Made by a program: the position numbers and the translations under genes
NCBI RefSeq assembly: GCF_014334135.1
Contig: NZ_CP060497.1
Location: forward strand, 1,488,001-1,552,000
Source of the DNA: Olivibacter sp. SDN3
Lineage (GTDB): Bacteria > Bacteroidota > Bacteroidia > Sphingobacteriales > Sphingobacteriaceae
DNA: 64,000 nucleotides
Direction of reading: 5' to 3'
The notes under the pieces: generated by a model
What the model was told of the DNA's origin: nothing
The model's input: only the letters and a program-made list of their open reading frames with translations
Databases searched by the model: none
In this document: positions 1 to 8,598 of the stretch, piece by piece
Position numbering within the stretch: the stretch's first letter is position 1
Layout of the letters: each line of letters opens with the position of its first letter

Positions 1-284
1 ATTATTTGATCAATTGCGACTAGGGAGAAGTTAAAAGTCATAAACTCTATGATTGGTTTCAAACCTTTCATAGCAGCTCCTATACCAATACCAGCAAAGC
101 CTAATTCGGCAATTGGGGTATCGATAACACGCTTGGCTCCGAATTCGTCTAGCATCCCCTGACTTACTTTATAAGCACCATTGTACTCAGCAACTTCTTC
201 GCCCATTAAGAAAATTTTCTCGTCTTTGCGCATCTCTTCGTTCATTGCCTCACGAAGTGCTTCTCTGAACTGTATTTCTCTCAT
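1..284 (-). CDS. pdhB: Pyruvate dehydrogenase E1 component, beta subunit (5' part; runs off window)
   Basis: The minus-strand frame opens at the ATG at 284 and stays open to base 1, giving about 94 N-terminal residues; the rest lies outside the window. The product begins [18 protein letters not shown] and continues with [20 protein letters not shown] and the segment [20 protein letters not shown], the typical N-terminal thiamine-diphosphate-binding half of E1 beta (transketolase-like pyrimidine-binding domain). The enzyme takes part in oxidative decarboxylation of pyruvate to acetyl-CoA in the cytoplasm. A 2-oxoisovalerate dehydrogenase beta subunit is the closest alternative, but the [12 protein letters not shown] stretch fits the pyruvate enzyme better. 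A TACTTTTG element on the minus strand (331 down to 324) may be its -7 promoter box. Confidence 0.9.
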   Translation of the reverse strand, partial: MREIQFREALREAMNEEMRKDEKIFLMGEEVAEYNGAYKVSQGMLDEFGAKRVIDTPIAELGFAGIGIGAAMKGLKPIIEFMTFNFSLVAIDQI

Positions 285-388
285 CAGTTATAACGTATGT
301 AAATTAAATCAAAATTTTGTACGCAAAAGTACTTTAAAAAAGTGAAAATATGAAGGATTACGGCTTTAATTCCTTTTATATTAACTTT

Positions 389-3265
389 CTATGTTTTATG
401 ATCGGAAGATGAACTTCGAAAGAATTCTTCATACAATTCGTTATATGGTAAAATGACGGAAGGGTTATGCATAAAAGGAATCTCTTTATTAAATAGCTCT
501 TCCAGGGTTTCACGTAATTTTGATAAAAAAACGGCTTTTATTTCTTTTAATCTATCACCTACTAATGCTTGATTGTCACTATGGAAAAAAGATCCCTCAT
601 TGTTTAATCTACGAACGGCATAGAGATGAGGCTCTACATCTTCTATGCCTTTTTTCTGTTCATAAATATAGGTGTAGAATAATGTTTGGATGAGGGCTTT
701 ATTAAACTTGGGATTGGAAGCATTGAATAGCTCGTCGTTATTTTTCGTGTATTCTAGTACATCTCCACCCGTTTTATAGTCAACAATACGAATTTTACCG
801 TCTTTTTCATCTATGCGATCGATAATTCCCTGAAGTTTTACCAATTTTTCCTGACCATTAACTGTTATCAGAAAGTCAATTACATAGTCCTCATTATTTT
901 CAAGTTCGATAATGTTGAAAGGGCAGGTACCGATATCAATATTTAGTATGATCCGAGCGTAATCTTCTACAATTTGCAAAATGATTTTTTCAATACTAGT
1001 TGTTTTTTCTAATGAAAGATATGTTTTGTTTTTATAAAAAGTGTTTGAAAGCGCTTGTAAACAAAGTGTGGGCAGTTCACTACATTTTTCGTGGATGCGA
1101 TTGGCTGTAATGGTAGCATTGGTTGATTTCAAATCTTCATAGAACCATTGCATGACTTCATGTAAGACCGAGCCGATTTTATTTACCTGAAAATCGTCCA
1201 TTAGTTGATCGGGTTCTTTAATCTTTGCTATATTCTTAAAAAAGAAAAGTAAAGGGGATTGTATATAGTTTGTCAGTGCAGTAGCAGAAATTTTTAAGGG
1301 ATCAACCGTTAAATAGTTATCCAGAGTCTCTGCAACCTTACCTGTTTTTGTGATATGTAAAGGTAAAGGCAATTTACTTATGTTTGTTTCTTGTTGTTGT
1401 TTAAGTTGAGAAAAACTAAAGTTACTTTCAAAGGCTAACTGTTTGATAAATCGCGAGACTTCTCCTGTACTATTTTCATCTACCTGATTATTATAGACGA
1501 TCGTAATTTGTTCTGAACGTTGCAGTAGCCTATAGAAGAGGTAGGCGGAAAGTGCCTCTTGGTTCTCAAGAACCGGGAGGCCGTAAGCTCGTCTAATGGC
1601 GTCTGGAATAAAAGTATTTCCGAAGCTTTTTTTCGGAAGTATACCGTCATTCGCACCTAAAATATAGATTTCTTTGAAATCAAGATTCCTGCTTTCCAGC
1701 ATTCCCATAATTTGAACGCCTTTCAGTGGATCGCCTTCTATTGCAGCATTTATGTTATAAAGATGTTTACGAACCAACGAGATGGTGAACGGTAAGGCCG
1801 CCTGTTGCAGTGACGAGTACACATGTAAACCATCATATAGATGATTTAATTCTTGTAGAGCGGTAGTAAACAGGCTGGCTTCTATCAGGGTAAGGTTGCC
1901 ATGATCTTTCCTATAATTAAAAATGCGCTTTAATATTACTTCGAGGGCTGTTATAAGCGGAATAGCATGTTTTTCTCTTTTAAAGAAGACATTGATTTCA
2001 TTGTAATGTGCTAATGCTGCATATGGAACGTCTAGATAGTTGTTGTCTTTGATTGTTTGTTGAATTTCTTTTTTCTCGGAAGGTAACGTATTTATTAAAG
2101 GATGGGCCAGATAGCTCTCCAGATCTTTATAGGGAATCGTGTAAGTATTTGTTGTATAATAATTGGTTTGTATTCTCAGCCAGATCTCTACGAGACCAAA
2201 AATAGGTGACTGGTTAATGGGGAAGCCCATCGTAATGTTTGTAAGCAGCGTTTCTGGAATGCTCTGAAGTGTGGGTATAAGTAAATTTTCGTCGGCGAGT
2301 AACACCGCAATTGGAGTTTCTTTTTTTTTCTTAGCTAGTAGCGTGTGCAGTATTTTTGCCTGTGCGGTAAAGCCAGAGGCCTCAAAGACCGTTATTCTAT
2401 CGGTTTTGCGTCGAAGTGTGTCTGGAAATGGGCCTAATGCGTTTTCTAGACGCCATTGTTCTATATTTTTACGAATGAATAAACCCGCTTCCTGCATTTT
2501 ATCTTCGAGATAATACTGATCAGCATCAAAATAAAATAAAGCTTTGCCTTGTTCTTGCCATCTTTTAAATAGTGTACCTTCTGCCCTATTCAATGCATTG
2601 AAGCCTACAAAAACAAGCTGCTTATAAGGACCGGTTAACATAGAGTCTGTGCGCGTGTTGATCGCGGCCTCGCGATACATAGCAGACGTGGTTGATTTAC
2701 CCAGTTTTTCTAACGTATGTTTAAAATCAGTATATAGTTGAGGCATCATCTTCCAGAGAGCAATAAACTTTTCCCTGATCTGTTCTTGTCCGTATTGACT
2801 AAAGGATTTCCAAAAGGCCTCGAGAAAAGCAATCTGTTCTTTTGTTAGAAATTGAAATTGTTTCTCGATTGCTGCAAGATCGTGGATTTCCTGATAGATC
2901 GCCGATGGGTCTATTAATTCATAATCTATTTGAGCAAAATCACTGAGAATGGTTTCGGCTATAGGAAAGAACCGATCGATACTTAGCGGTTCTTGATCGT
3001 TAGTCAATAATAGCCGTGTATAACATTCGTGTAAGTGAGCAATTTGACCAATTTTATCTATTTCAATAGCTATACTCGCCTGTTTAAAAAAATCCTGTAT
3101 CGTAAAAAATGACGGACTCCAGATGGGTTTTTTGACTATTTCAACAAAGTACTGCTTCATGTATACTTCCGGACGCTTGTTGTTAAATATAATAGCAATA
3201 TCTTTTAAGCTATCTCCGTACCTGTTGACTAAATCTGTTGCGACTTCTTTTAAAAAAGGGAGCAT
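389..3265 (-). CDS. PD-(D/E)XK nuclease family protein, AddB-like partner of the helicase upstream
   Basis: About 958 residues. The frame is open to 3418, but I start at the ATG at 3265 (MLPFLKEVATDLVNRYG) because longer starts would run back into the upstream helicase gene, which ends at 3294, and the extra residues look non-homologous. The N-terminal two thirds resembles the inactivated helicase-like part of AddB proteins. The C-terminal part has GSVLHEVMQWFYEDL (near residue 700) and the nuclease core IRIVDYKTGGD (near residue 827), the PD-(D/E)XK motif. Only 28 bp separates it from the helicase, so the two are probably co-transcribed and form an AddAB-type complex for processing double-strand breaks. 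I do not see the C-terminal cysteine cluster that holds an Fe-S centre in Firmicute AddB, so the gene is not called addB outright. Confidence 0.85.
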   Translation of the reverse strand: MLPFLKEVATDLVNRYGDSLKDIAIIFNNKRPEVYMKQYFVEIVKKPIWSPSFFTIQDFFKQASIAIEIDKIGQIAHLHECYTRLLLTNDQEPLSIDRFFPIAETILSDFAQIDYELIDPSAIYQEIHDLAAIEKQFQFLTKEQIAFLEAFWKSFSQYGQEQIREKFIALWKMMPQLYTDFKHTLEKLGKSTTSAMYREAAINTRTDSMLTGPYKQLVFVGFNALNRAEGTLFKRWQEQGKALFYFDADQYYLEDKMQEAGLFIRKNIEQWRLENALGPFPDTLRRKTDRITVFEASGFTAQAKILHTLLAKKKKETPIAVLLADENLLIPTLQSIPETLLTNITMGFPINQSPIFGLVEIWLRIQTNYYTTNTYTIPYKDLESYLAHPLINTLPSEKKEIQQTIKDNNYLDVPYAALAHYNEINVFFKREKHAIPLITALEVILKRIFNYRKDHGNLTLIEASLFTTALQELNHLYDGLHVYSSLQQAALPFTISLVRKHLYNINAAIEGDPLKGVQIMGMLESRNLDFKEIYILGANDGILPKKSFGNTFIPDAIRRAYGLPVLENQEALSAYLFYRLLQRSEQITIVYNNQVDENSTGEVSRFIKQLAFESNFSFSQLKQQQETNISKLPLPLHITKTGKVAETLDNYLTVDPLKISATALTNYIQSPLLFFFKNIAKIKEPDQLMDDFQVNKIGSVLHEVMQWFYEDLKSTNATITANRIHEKCSELPTLCLQALSNTFYKNKTYLSLEKTTSIEKIILQIVEDYARIILNIDIGTCPFNIIELENNEDYVIDFLITVNGQEKLVKLQGIIDRIDEKDGKIRIVDYKTGGDVLEYTKNNDELFNASNPKFNKALIQTLFYTYIYEQKKGIEDVEPHLYAVRRLNNEGSFFHSDNQALVGDRLKEIKAVFLSKLRETLEELFNKEIPFMHNPSVILPYNELYEEFFRSSSSDHKT

Positions 3266-3293
3266 ATTTACTATTGTATTTTCTGAGTTATTT

Positions 3294-6200
3294 TTATTGA
3301 ACGGATACCAACGTATTAAAAAATGCATAGAATAAGTAACCTCGTACGTTTGGATAACCCATTTCCTGTAAAAGTTGAGTGTACGTTTGCACCTGTTTGA
3401 TGTGCTCTTTGTGGACAATCTGATTGTTTTTTTTACCTGTAAATTTAAAATCTAATAAAACGGTTTCTGCCGGTCCTATCAACACCTTATCAGGGCGAAA
3501 AACGTTTCCTGTGATATCGATGATACTTTGTTCGTTTAAACTGGGATAGTTCTTTTCCAATAGTTTTCTGAGAGCTGTATTTTCGAAAATCAATGATGCC
3601 TGCTTTTTTAACAGGGGAATTTCTTCCCGCTTTATGAGTCCTTCTGTCTGCATTTTTATCAGCAATGTTTCGATTTCCGCTTGCCTTTCTGCTTTTGACA
3701 ATATTTCGTGTAATATCAAACCTAATCTAATATGGTTATCCTGTTCTCCGAGTAACAGCAGATCTGCTCTGATTTTTTTACTGTCTAGGGCCTTGTTAAG
3801 GTGTTCGCTAATAGGATATTGATTTAAACTCCAATACCAATCGTTTTCAGACTGCCAAAATTTTAGACTTTCCTTAATGGTTTTTGCTATAGTACCAGAG
3901 GTTTTTGGTGTAAAAGAAGGCGTTTCCTCTGGGAAAGAGATGCTATCTTTATAGGTAATATGTAGTTCATGACCATATTGTTTTAAGACATTTAATAATA
4001 AATCAGCAATGAGCGTAGTACTTGTTGTTTCATCGGGTATGCTGATGTAGAGCTCCCGGATTGTTCGGGTTGTTGCAACATAAAGCATGTTCAAGGCATC
4101 AAGATAATTAAAAAGCATTTCTTCATAATAAGCTCGAAACAAGGAGGATTTTCCAATCTTATTGGCATTGTATTTTACCGGGACCGATTGTAATATTTCA
4201 TAACGGGTATTTGTTGTGCTTACCCAAAAATCGCGTAAGTGGCTGGAATCCAGATTCCAAGAACAAAAAGGAATCATAACAACGTCGAATGCTAAGCCTT
4301 TTGATTTATGAATGGTAAGAATTTCAACGGCGCTAGCTCCTTCTCCTGCAGGGAGAGCCTTCCTGATGCCGTCTTCTTCCCAATAGTTCAAAAAGGTTAA
4401 GAGACCATGTTCTCCCAGTTTTGTAAAATTTTCTACAAGATCTTTAAAGGCTAATAAAAAGGGGATATCACTTTCGCTACTGTCTAGTTGAAACGCCTTT
4501 ATAAGAAATTCAATCAACTCGCTTAGCGGGCGTAGTTGTATATTATCCCAATGTTTTTTTACAGCATCTGGAAGTGTACTTCCCCAATGATTGATATCTG
4601 TACTATCATTTAAGTTAAACCACAGACTGTTATCTGTGGAAAAGGGTTCATCTTCTTTCTGGTGAAAGAGGTACAAGCAGTTTGCTTTAAAAATAGCAGC
4701 ATCTTTTGGATTGGTAACCATTGCTTTTAAGCAATTGATAATAAGTTTAATACCTCTATTATTTGCTAGTAAAAGAGCTTCTCCAGAAACCACATTAAAT
4801 CTACTACTCGGAGGTAATGGCTGCTGGATGGATAGTAGATATTCAATAACTTCTTGCGCCTCTTTATTAGTTCTTACGAGCACACCGATTTGCCCGGGAA
4901 GATATTTGCCCGACTGTAACCAGGAAAGAATGGTATTACCCATCTTTTGTAGTGCCAGGTCTTTTGTTTGATTCACTCTAGAAGATTTGTTTCCCTTTTC
5001 TAGTGGGAGGACTTCAATATGAACTTGTCCTCCTGTATTATTTTTATCTTTTTTCGGTTTATACTGAAAACTAGTATTATAAGCATTAATAATGCGATGA
5101 TGTAAGCCTTCTTCTTCCCACCAATTTCTATATATTTCTTCTCCAACACCCTTTTTAACTTTATCGTTCAATTGGTCTTGTAACCATCGCGGGCCGTAAT
5201 CATATAGAAAGTTGTTAAAATCGATGATGGAATCTAAGCTTCTATAATTTTCCTGAAGGTTTTGTTCGTGAATGAGACTGCTACCGAGATCTAATGCCAC
5301 CTGCTTGTCGAGTAAAGTCCAGTCTCCGCTCCGCCAACGATAAATACTTTGCTTGATATCGCCAACGATGAGGTGATCTGCCAAGGGCGTATTAGGAGAC
5401 CTTTCGGCAAGCATGTTTAGCATAAGAGGAACGAAGTTGCTCCACTGAGTAGACGATGTATCTTGAAATTCATCAAAAAGAAAATGCTTAAAATGCGTTC
5501 CTACTTTCTCCCAAATAAAAGACGTGTTCTCTAAACCACTTTTATTAATCTCTCTTAATAAATTCTGCGACTCATTAATTAACATGACATTATGTTCGTC
5601 CCTATAATCACGTAAAAGGCCGCTCATTTCCTGCAGTAGGTGGAGGTAGTAGATGTTCTCTTTCAATGCAAGCGCCAAGTAATATTCTGCCGCATTTTCT
5701 TGGTAGAACTGCTGTGTTTTTCCAAGTAGAGGGTTTAGCGCGTTGTATAGCGCTTGCATATTAAGACTAAGGCCTTTTGACTGCCATTTATCGGGGTTAT
5801 CAATGTATGGGACGATTTTCTCATAAAAAGCAATGAAATTGCTTGATTTGTTGAGTTCCGGCAATTTCGGAACGGGATTGCGTGATTTTCCTTGAAAGTC
5901 GGTTATTTCGACAGCATAGCGGTTAAAAATATCCTTGGCTTCTAGTAGTAATGTGCTAAGTGTTTGCTCAAAAGAGCGTATACCTTCGGTGTTTATCTGA
6001 TCGATGGTTTCGAAGGTAGTTAATCGATCTTCAGTCTTTAATCCTTTAATGGCATTATGAAAGAACTGATAACGTTCTTTGAATATCTCATTGGCCAACT
6101 CCATGAGGGTGTGGGTATAATTCCAATGTTTGCCAAGTTCTATCTGTTCGCGGGCATATCTTATAATCCATTGTAGTAAGTCTGGGCGATTATTTAAAAC

Positions 6201-6659
6201 TTGGTTTAATCGGGCAGCAAGGCTTTTTTTAACCTTGTCTATGTTCATTTCTAAGCGGTAAGAGGCTCCTATTTCCAATTCATAGCTAAAGCTTCGTATA
6301 ATTTTCTGTACGAATCCGTCGATTGTGGTTACAGCAAACATGCCGTAGCGATGCAGTATTTGCCTATAAATCTGTTGTGCTCGAAAACTTAACTCGTTGG
6401 GAGATAATTGCGGGTTTTGCTCAAGGATAATCTTTTGGTAAGCGAGATGTTCGCCATTGTTTCTGGCAAGACCTTCTAACACGGAGAGAATTCTGGTTTT
6501 CATTTCGGCAGTAGCTTTATTGGTAAAGGTGATAGCCAATATTTGTGAAAAATTGATATGCTCCCTAAAAAGTAAAGAAATATAATGTGCCGTTAGGCTG
6601 AAAGTTTTACCTGATCCAGCGGAAGCTTTTACAATTTTTACGGGGGGTATATGGGTCAT
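3294..6659 (-). CDS. UvrD/RecB-family helicase with C-terminal nuclease, AddA-like
   Basis: A 1121-residue superfamily 1A helicase. Visible motifs in order: Walker A ASAGSGKT (residues 12-19), motif Ia ITFTNKATAEM, Walker B DEFQDT (near 395), motif III GDIKQSIYRWRSGD (near 436), ILTIHKSKGLAFDVV (near 783) and YVATTRT (near 860). The C-terminus carries a RecB-type nuclease fold with LILHEIL and VLLDFKFTG. The domain order and length match AddA. The expected role is ATP-driven unwinding and degradation of broken DNA ends to load RecA. It is followed directly by the AddB-like nuclease gene on the same strand. Start ATG at 6659; the divergent broken thioredoxin-like gene begins about 47 bp away. 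Confidence 0.93.
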   Translation of the reverse strand: MTHIPPVKIVKASAGSGKTFSLTAHYISLLFREHINFSQILAITFTNKATAEMKTRILSVLEGLARNNGEHLAYQKIILEQNPQLSPNELSFRAQQIYRQILHRYGMFAVTTIDGFVQKIIRSFSYELEIGASYRLEMNIDKVKKSLAARLNQVLNNRPDLLQWIIRYAREQIELGKHWNYTHTLMELANEIFKERYQFFHNAIKGLKTEDRLTTFETIDQINTEGIRSFEQTLSTLLLEAKDIFNRYAVEITDFQGKSRNPVPKLPELNKSSNFIAFYEKIVPYIDNPDKWQSKGLSLNMQALYNALNPLLGKTQQFYQENAAEYYLALALKENIYYLHLLQEMSGLLRDYRDEHNVMLINESQNLLREINKSGLENTSFIWEKVGTHFKHFLFDEFQDTSSTQWSNFVPLMLNMLAERSPNTPLADHLIVGDIKQSIYRWRSGDWTLLDKQVALDLGSSLIHEQNLQENYRSLDSIIDFNNFLYDYGPRWLQDQLNDKVKKGVGEEIYRNWWEEEGLHHRIINAYNTSFQYKPKKDKNNTGGQVHIEVLPLEKGNKSSRVNQTKDLALQKMGNTILSWLQSGKYLPGQIGVLVRTNKEAQEVIEYLLSIQQPLPPSSRFNVVSGEALLLANNRGIKLIINCLKAMVTNPKDAAIFKANCLYLFHQKEDEPFSTDNSLWFNLNDSTDINHWGSTLPDAVKKHWDNIQLRPLSELIEFLIKAFQLDSSESDIPFLLAFKDLVENFTKLGEHGLLTFLNYWEEDGIRKALPAGEGASAVEILTIHKSKGLAFDVVMIPFCSWNLDSSHLRDFWVSTTNTRYEILQSVPVKYNANKIGKSSLFRAYYEEMLFNYLDALNMLYVATTRTIRELYISIPDETTSTTLIADLLLNVLKQYGHELHITYKDSISFPEETPSFTPKTSGTIAKTIKESLKFWQSENDWYWSLNQYPISEHLNKALDSKKIRADLLLLGEQDNHIRLGLILHEILSKAERQAEIETLLIKMQTEGLIKREEIPLLKKQASLIFENTALRKLLEKNYPSLNEQSIIDITGNVFRPDKVLIGPAETVLLDFKFTGKKNNQIVHKEHIKQVQTYTQLLQEMGYPNVRGYLFYAFFNTLVSVQ

Positions 6660-6672
6660 AGCTTAATTTGCC

Positions 6673-6680
6673 TACTTTTG
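6673..6680 (+). promoter_or_regulatory. Candidate -7 box (TACTTTTG) of the broken thioredoxin-like gene
   Basis: The octamer matches the Bacteroidota -7 consensus TAnnTTTG and lies 25 bp before the ATG at 6706. No good upstream TTTG partner is seen, so this is weak. Confidence 0.3.
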
Positions 6681-6705
6681 TAAAGTACGTAATTTTATAG
6701 GAGTG

Positions 6706-7153
6706 ATGAAAAAAAATTAAGTATATTGTTTCTCTGTAGTGGCTTCTTTTTGATGGTTAAAGGGCAGGAACAGCAGAAAAGAATATACGACCCGAAAGCG
6801 AATGCTATGCAACAAATTTCGGAAGCAGTAAAAAGAGCGGAAGAGGAAGGAAAGCATGTTTTTTTGCAGATCGGAGGGAATTGGTGTGTTTGGTGCTTAA
6901 AGTTTAATGAGCTGATAAATACGAATGACACGCTAAAAAACTATTTGGATGCAAATTATGAGGTGGTACATCTGAACTACAGCAAGGAAAATAAAAACGA
7001 GTGGTACTAGATTCCTCGGGTAAGCGCATACATACCCAAAATAGTGTTTATTTGGAAGAAGGAAACGGGCACAGTGCCAAGAACGTTCTTGAGTTTCTGG
7101 AAAGCTGGTCGCCCAAGGCGCTGAACCCTGAGCAGTACTCAATAGGGAAATAA
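6706..7153 (+). pseudogene. Thioredoxin-like periplasmic protein, disrupted
   Basis: Two lesions are visible. The natural start is the ATG at 6706, preceded by AGGAG; its frame hits a stop at 6718-6720 after a run of eight A residues (6709-6716). With one more A (or two fewer) the frame would give a normal signal peptide (MKKKLSILFLCSGFFL...) that continues in the 6726 frame. That frame encodes a thioredoxin-like domain with QIGGNWCVWCLKFN (CxxC motif) and then stops at 7008-7010. The rest of the family's C-terminus is in a different frame from about 7001 to 7153 (VVLDSSGKRIHTQ, then VYLEEGNG and WSPKALNPEQY). The roughly 15-17 residues, including the cis-proline loop, usually found between the two parts are missing, so a short out-of-frame deletion has occurred. 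The A-tract could be a sequencing error; the deletion is unlikely to be. Probably non-functional. Confidence 0.82.
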
Positions 7154-7155
7154 CA

Positions 7156-7917
7156 TTACTTTTTATTTTCTTTATCGGCGTAACCAAAAACTTTTTGTAA
7201 TAATGGAGACGTTCGGCTTCCTCCCAGATTATTTCTTATTTTTAGCTCTTCTTGTGCTACTTGATGAAATAGGCCTTCTATTGCTTTTTGTGTGACGTAT
7301 GTGTTTAGATCAGCTTCCATTTTATCTTTTACTAGGGGAATTTGGTTATAACGTGTTGCTACATCGCTCCAGTATTTGGAAACGTCAAATTTCTCTAAGT
7401 TTTGAGAAACAATGGGCTGAAATTTAGTGGCTAATTCTGTACTGGTTTGTGTTTTGAAGAAAGATGTTGCTGCGTCCTCCTGCCCACTCAGCAATATTTT
7501 GGTAGCATCAGCGATTGTTAGACTTTTCAGGGCATTTACAAAAACAGGGCCTGCTTCGCTCACCGCCGACTCTGCAGCACGGTTCAGGCTGGTAATGAGC
7601 TGATCGGTTAATGACCCTAAACCGATACCGCGTAACGCTTGCTCCGCTTTTTGCGCCTGTGGAGGTAATAATATTTTGACGGCTTGATTACCCAAAAAAC
7701 CATCCTTTTTAGACAAGGTGCTTATACTCATCTGTAAACCATTTTCCAAAGCCTGTTTTAAGCCGGAAGAAATTTCGGCGGGAGCCGGCTCCCCTTGTTT
7801 TTCAGAAGACGTTGCTGTAGTTGAGGAGTCTTTCTTTAATACTTTAAAAATATTAAACTGTGCATGGGATGATTGTATAAAGAAGAAGGCCGCAACGGTT
7901 ATTATTAGTCTTTTCAT
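7156..7917 (-). CDS. DUF4197 domain-containing exported protein
   Basis: 253 residues. The N-terminus is a signal peptide (cleavage expected after SSHA, about residue 19). The body matches the DUF4197 family: the ISSGLKQALENGLQMSI start, NQAVKILLPPQAQKAEQALR, SLNRAAESAVSEAGPVFVNAL and a C-terminal segment ending LLQKVFGYADKENKK. The protein should be periplasmic or outer-membrane associated and largely helical; no enzymatic residues are evident and the function of the family is unknown. It converges on the broken thioredoxin-like gene, with 2 bp between the ends. Confidence 0.88.
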   Translation of the reverse strand: MKRLIITVAAFFFIQSSHAQFNIFKVLKKDSSTTATSSEKQGEPAPAEISSGLKQALENGLQMSISTLSKKDGFLGNQAVKILLPPQAQKAEQALRGIGLGSLTDQLITSLNRAAESAVSEAGPVFVNALKSLTIADATKILLSGQEDAATSFFKTQTSTELATKFQPIVSQNLEKFDVSKYWSDVATRYNQIPLVKDKMEADLNTYVTQKAIEGLFHQVAQEELKIRNNLGGSRTSPLLQKVFGYADKENKK

Positions 7918-8202
7918 GATAAAATACTATTGATGAATATGGTGCAATAATACATATTCTTGTTAATTTTAGATAATTACTTTATAGATGTTCAAGAGAG
8001 CTAAGTGGTTTATCGATCTATAACAGCCTTTGAGAGAGAATTTATAGATTAAATTTAATATGTTCAGTGTTGTAATACCGCGTAACTTACAAAAAAGCAA
8101 ACCCTTTGTAACAAAATCAATAGTTTGTTAATCGAAAGATAAAAAGGGCGTGTTTTTGGGAAGGCGCTGCTTTTAAATAGATAAACCGAAATAGGTATAA
8201 AA

Positions 8203-8571
8203 ATGGAAAGAAGGATATTAATGATCATCCAGGATGTAACTCCTGATGAAATGATGTTTCTCGTTGGTCTTATGAAAGGCTTAAAGGATGAGGAGGTAGA
8301 TCAGTTTCTCTTTTTGTATAAAGGAAAGAGGAGAACAACTCAGGAAATTCTGTTGATGACTTTGATTGGGTTTTTGGGTATTGCCGGAATACAAAGATTC
8401 ATGTTAAAACAAACAGGGATGGGAATAATCTATTTATTGACGTTCGGATTCTGTTATATAGGAACAATTGTGGATTTAGTAAACCATAAGAACTTGACAG
8501 ATAGTTACAACCAGCAGGTTGCGATGGAAAGCGTACAACTAATGAATATTTACAAGTCAAGACCGCTTTAG
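8203..8571 (+). CDS. TM2 domain-containing small membrane protein
   Basis: 122 residues. After about 40 soluble residues comes the TM2 pattern: one transmembrane helix (ILLMTLIGFLGIAGIQRF), a short turn with a polar/charged pair, and a second helix (MGIIYLLTFGFCYIGTIVDLV), with the conserved G-x-x-G-x-x-R/F spacing. The C-terminal tail is soluble. The function is unknown. Translation may start at 8203 or at the internal ATG at 8221 (MIIQDVTPDE). It lies alone; the 285-bp gap upstream is AT-rich, and I saw no clear promoter in it. Confidence 0.85.
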   Translation: MERRILMIIQDVTPDEMMFLVGLMKGLKDEEVDQFLFLYKGKRRTTQEILLMTLIGFLGIAGIQRFMLKQTGMGIIYLLTFGFCYIGTIVDLVNHKNLTDSYNQQVAMESVQLMNIYKSRPL

Positions 8572-8598
8572 CTAGAAACAAACCGTCAAACTGTTATA

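Noticed and set aside
3265-3418. N-terminal extension of the AddB-like protein
   Set aside because: The extra 51 residues overlap the end of the upstream helicase gene and do not resemble the family; the start at 3265 fits the normal spacing.
6695-6931. 78-codon minus-strand frame over the thioredoxin-like pseudogene
   Set aside because: It is the reverse of a recognisable CxxC thioredoxin segment; no independent support.
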